NCBI GenBank assembly: GCA_036787955.1
Contig: DAIQOI010000001.1
Coordinates: forward strand, 310,001 to 374,000
From: UBA2336 sp036787955
Lineage (GTDB): Bacteria > Bacteroidota > Bacteroidia > Cytophagales > Cyclobacteriaceae
Length of the DNA stretch: 64,000 bases
Direction of reading: 5' to 3'
Shown here: piece after piece, positions 60,986-64,000 of the stretch
How the letters are laid out: each line of letters opens with the position of its first letter
Numbering within the stretch: the first letter of the stretch is position 1
Position numbers and translations under genes: made by a program
The notes under the pieces: generated by a model
Databases searched by the model: none
The model's input: the letters and a program-made list of their open reading frames with translations, nothing else
Told to the model about the DNA's origin: nothing

Positions 60986-63900
60986 TGGCAAGTCTTTCAA
61001 CCATAAGCATCAACAGGCCTGTGTTGGCCACTGTATTTTCGCTGATCATTGTGCTGTTTGGAATCATCGGTTTCAGCTATCTGGGTGTTCGCGAATTTCC
61101 CAGTGTTGATCCTCCGGTAATAACAGTCAGTACCACCTATGTTGGTGCCAATGCCGATATAATTGAATCGCAGATAACCGAACCGCTGGAAGAAGCCATC
61201 AACGGAATTCCGGGAATAAAAAATATTACTTCCACCAGCCGGGAAGGCCGCAGTAACATTACCGTTGAATTCGACCTGGGCATCGATCTGGAGGCAGCGG
61301 CCAATGATGTCCGGAACAAAGTGTCGGGTGCCATGAACCGCCTGCCTCCTGATGTGGACCCTCCCGTTGTTGAAAAAGCCGATGCCGACTCCAGCCCCAT
61401 CATGTTTTTTACAGTTATGAGCGACAAGCGCGATCCACTCGAATTGTCGCGAATTGTAGAAAATGTGTTTAAAGAGCGGCTGCAAACCATTCCCGGCATC
61501 AGCTCGGTTCAGATATGGGGGCAGAAGCGTTATTCCATGCGGTTATGGATGGACCCCATCAAGCTGGCCTCACTTAAGCTGTCGCCATCCGATGTGCTGC
61601 AGGCTGTGAACCGCGAGAATGTGGAACTGCCATCCGGAAGGGTAGAAGGGCAGACGACAGAGCTTACCGTGCGTACCAAGGGCAGGCTTACCACCGTTGA
61701 AGATTTTAACAACCTGATTATAAAGGAAAGCGGAGATCAGGTGGTCCGCTTCAGCGATATCGGCTATGCTCAGCTTTATCCGGAAAACGACCGTACCATT
61801 TTGCGCAGAGATGGTATTCCCGGTGTAGCCCTGGCCATTATCGCTCAGCCCGGTGCCAATAACATCGATATTGCCGAGCGCGTGTATCAGCGACTGGAAC
61901 AGATAAAGCGCGACCTGCCTCCGGACGTTACCTACCAGATGAGTTTTGACTCTACACGGTATATTCTGGCTTCCATAGCCGAAGTTAAGGAAACCATTTT
62001 CATTGCTTTTCTACTGGTGCTCTCCATCATCTTTCTGTTTCTGAGAGACTGGCGTACTACGCTCATACCAATAGTAACCATCCCTATATCTCTGATAGGC
62101 ACTTTCTTCATCATGTATATACTGGGTTTCACCATCAATGTACTTACCCTGCTGGGCATTGTGCTGGCCATAGGCCTGGTGGTGGATGATGCCATTGTGG
62201 TACTGGAAAACATCTACACAAAAATTGAAGAAGGCGAAGATCCTAAATCGGCAGCCAAACGGGGCGCCACCGAAATTTATTTTGCAGTAATATCCACCAC
62301 CGTTGCGTTGGTGGCCGTTTTTTTGCCGGTGATATTCCTGGAAGGCCTCACCGGAAGGTTATTCCGCGAGTTTGGCATGGTGGTGGCAAGTGCCGTGGTG
62401 ATTTCATCATTTGTTTCGCTTACGCTCACACCCATGATGAGTTCGCGCTTGTTGAAGCGCAGAGCCATACAACCCTGGTTGTACCGCGCTACCGAACCAT
62501 TTTTCAACAAGCTTACCAGCGGATACAGCCTCTGGCTGCATGCTTTTATGAAGAGGAGATGGCTGGCATTTGTTATCATCGCGGTGGCTGCAGCCTTGAT
62601 TTATTTTATCGGTTCCAGCCTTCCTTCTGAGCTGGCCCCTATGGAAGACCGCAGTGAGTTCCGCCTGCAGGCACAGGCACCGGAAGGGGCCACATTTGAA
62701 TACATGGACAGCTACATCCGCGAGCTCACGGCTTTTATTCAAAAAGAAGTACCCGAGCATAAAGGACTGGTAAGCGTAACCGCTCCCGGCTTTGGCGGCT
62801 CGGGTGTGAACTCCGGATTTGTGCGGGTTATTCTGAAAGACCGCGAAGAAAGAGAAAGATCGCAGCAGGAAATTGTGGATGACATCACGGTTAAAGTGCG
62901 CAGGTTTACCGGTGTGCGTACGTTCCTTACCCAGGCACAAACCATCGGCGACCGCAGGGGTGGTTTCCCCGTTCAGTTTGTTATTCAGGCCTCCGAGCTG
63001 GATAAACTCAAGGAAGTATTGCCTGCATTTATGACCAAAGCAATGGCTTCGCCAAAATTTGCCTTTGTGGATCTGGACCTCAAGTTCAACAAACCTGAAA
63101 TCAACATCATCATCGATAGGGAAAAAGCAAGGGCGCTGGGTGTAAATGTGCTGGATATAGCCCAAACCTTGCAACTGGGCCTAAGTGGTTCGCGTTTCGG
63201 ATATTTTATTATGGATGGAAAACAATATCAGATTATTGGACAGGTTGAGCGTACAAACCGCAACGAGCCGCTCGATCTGCGCACGCTGTATGTAAAAAAC
63301 CGCAGGGGCGAGCTGATTCAACTCGATAATCTTGTAACCACGTACGAAAGCAGCAATCCTCCGCAACTGTACCGCTTCAACCGGTATTCATCGGCTAAAG
63401 TAAGTGCACAACTGGCCAAGGGGGTGGCTTTGGGAGAAGGTATCGCTGAGATGGAACGCATTGCCGATGAGGTGCTGGACGAATCCTACTCTACCAGTCT
63501 TGATGGTGCCTCCCGTCAGTTTGTGGAAAGTTCTTCATCCATTTATCAGGCATTCTTTATTGCCCTGGCTATCATTTACCTGGTTTTGGCCGGACAATTT
63601 GAAAGCTTCCGCGACCCCTTCATTATTATGTTTACGGTTCCCTTGGCCTTGGGTGGAGCCGTATTTTCATTATGGTATTTTGATCAGACCTTAAACATTT
63701 TCAGTCAGATTGGCATCATCATGCTTATAGGATTAATAACCAAGAATGGTATACTAATCGTGGAGTTTGCCAATCAGCGAAAAGAACAAGGCATGGCGTT
63801 GACGGAAGCCGTGATTGACGCTGCCGAATCGCGCTTCCGGCCAATTATTATGACCAGCTTGTCTACCATTCTGGGCATTTTGCCCATTGCACTCGCACTG

Positions 63901-64000
63901 GGTGCCGGCTCAGAAAGCCGCGTGTCCATGGGTATAGCTGTAATCGGTGGTATGATATTCGGAACCATCCTCACCCTGTTTGTTATACCAGCTATTTACA
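60985..64000 (+). CDS. RND-family efflux pump permease (3'-truncated by window edge)
   Basis: An inner-membrane multidrug/metabolite pump of the HAE1 (AcrB-type) family. The open frame runs off the window end after about 1005 residues; a full pump is about 1030-1060. Visible: first helix and porter start (STISINRPVLATVFSLIIVLFGI; EFPSVDPPVITV) and the proton-relay Asp pair at 401-402 in IGLVVDDAIVVLENI. Further motifs are GRLFREFGMVVASAV, the second-half YLVLAGQFESFRDPFIIM, and GLITKNGILIVEFANQ with the relay Lys. Paired with the adaptor; no TolC gene is seen before the window ends. Confidence 0.94.
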   Translation, partial: MASLSTISINRPVLATVFSLIIVLFGIIGFSYLGVREFPSVDPPVITVSTTYVGANADIIESQITEPLEEAINGIPGIKNITSTSREGRSNITVEFDLGIDLEAAANDVRNKVSGAMNRLPPDVDPPVVEKADADSSPIMFFTVMSDKRDPLELSRIVENVFKERLQTIPGISSVQIWGQKRYSMRLWMDPIKLASLKLSPSDVLQAVNRENVELPSGRVEGQTTELTVRTKGRLTTVEDFNNLIIKESGDQVVRFSDIGYAQLYPENDRTILRRDGIPGVALAIIAQPGANNIDIAERVYQRLEQIKRDLPPDVTYQMSFDSTRYILASIAEVKETIFIAFLLVLSIIFLFLRDWRTTLIPIVTIPISLIGTFFIMYILGFTINVLTLLGIVLAIGLVVDDAIVVLENIYTKIEEGEDPKSAAKRGATEIYFAVISTTVALVAVFLPVIFLEGLTGRLFREFGMVVASAVVISSFVSLTLTPMMSSRLLKRRAIQPWLYRATEPFFNKLTSGYSLWLHAFMKRRWLAFVIIAVAAALIYFIGSSLPSELAPMEDRSEFRLQAQAPEGATFEYMDSYIRELTAFIQKEVPEHKGLVSVTAPGFGGSGVNSGFVRVILKDREERERSQQEIVDDITVKVRRFTGVRTFLTQAQTIGDRRGGFPVQFVIQASELDKLKEVLPAFMTKAMASPKFAFVDLDLKFNKPEINIIIDREKARALGVNVLDIAQTLQLGLSGSRFGYFIMDGKQYQIIGQVERTNRNEPLDLRTLYVKNRRGELIQLDNLVTTYESSNPPQLYRFNRYSSAKVSAQLAKGVALGEGIAEMERIADEVLDESYSTSLDGASRQFVESSSSIYQAFFIALAIIYLVLAGQFESFRDPFIIMFTVPLALGGAVFSLWYFDQTLNIFSQIGIIMLIGLITKNGILIVEFANQRKEQGMALTEAVIDAAESRFRPIIMTSLSTILGILPIALALGAGSESRVSMGIAVIGGMIFGTILTLFVIPAIY

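Noticed and set aside
62407..63174. Minus-strand 255-codon frame inside the RND pump
   Set aside because: The plus-strand frame shows continuous RND homology across the same bases.
1..64000. CRISPR arrays, insertion sequences, prophage genes, multi-gene toxin-antitoxin systems
   Set aside because: No regularly spaced repeats, transposase, integrase or phage structural motifs were seen in any gene or spacer.

Overview
This 64 kb window is a chromosomal segment of a member of the Bacteroidota, most likely order Cytophagales. The placement is inference from several things seen in the sequence. It carries families typical of that phylum: DUF4783, DUF4293, a YtxH-like protein, a LETM1-related protein, a bifunctional phosphoglucose/phosphomannose isomerase, a long NusB with an internal insertion, DUF1573 and a two-component-type propeller protein. 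Intergenic regions repeatedly contain TAnnTTTG, the -7 element read by the phylum's primary sigma factor. Base composition is moderate, roughly half GC by eye. I saw no rRNA, tRNA, CRISPR array or insertion sequence.

Layout. 1-13 kb: a partial RNase E/G; prsW with a thioredoxin-fold gene; purK-purE followed by a TerB/LETM1-type protein converging on a TerC-family protein; a minus-strand unit gpmI - ABC exporter - Fur-family regulator; and a plus-strand unit DUF4783 - nadC - ycxB-like - recX. 13-19 kb: dinB-like, ATP-grasp ligase and LysE exporter in a tight row; DUF6702 divergent from HupE/UreJ, which is translationally coupled to an M1 metallopeptidase. 19-31.8 kb is almost entirely minus-strand: recG, a kinase-less propeller sensor, dinB-like, PBP4, a NagZ-like glucosidase and a small coiled-coil protein. 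Next come an AT-rich DUF262/HNH (GmrSD-like) restriction gene, a second small coiled-coil protein and N-formylglutamate amidohydrolase. A VOC protein and a nitronate monooxygenase-type enzyme close this block.

31.84-32.16 kb is a 319-bp gene-free, AT-rich stretch with two strong DnaA-box matches and a 12-bp palindrome. Gene direction diverges around it: minus to its left for about 13 kb, plus to its right for about 4.5 kb. 32-43 kb holds two thioredoxin-fold genes, DUF4153 and PhoD-type phosphatase genes, then a six-gene chain with overlapping or nearly touching ends (pgi/pmi, lipB, unknown, 3'-5' exonuclease, rnr, prenyl synthase). 43-54.5 kb has yraN, a MORN-like secreted protein, a GH32 lipoprotein, htpG, DUF4293, a thiolase, truA, and two ABC exporter halves that face each other across a beta-barrel gene. 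54.6-64 kb is plus-strand: leucine dehydrogenase, nusB - ytxH-like - DUF1573 - yajC - ybbR - coaE, and an RND efflux adaptor with its pump running off the window.

Most of this is core housekeeping in compact operons. I found no clear multi-gene novel system. The items I rate highest are the DnaA-box region, the DUF262/HNH gene lodged between two similar small genes, the ABC pair whose motifs indicate a heterodimer with one degenerate ATP site, the ATP-grasp/LysE pair, and a hairpin next to the htpG start codon.
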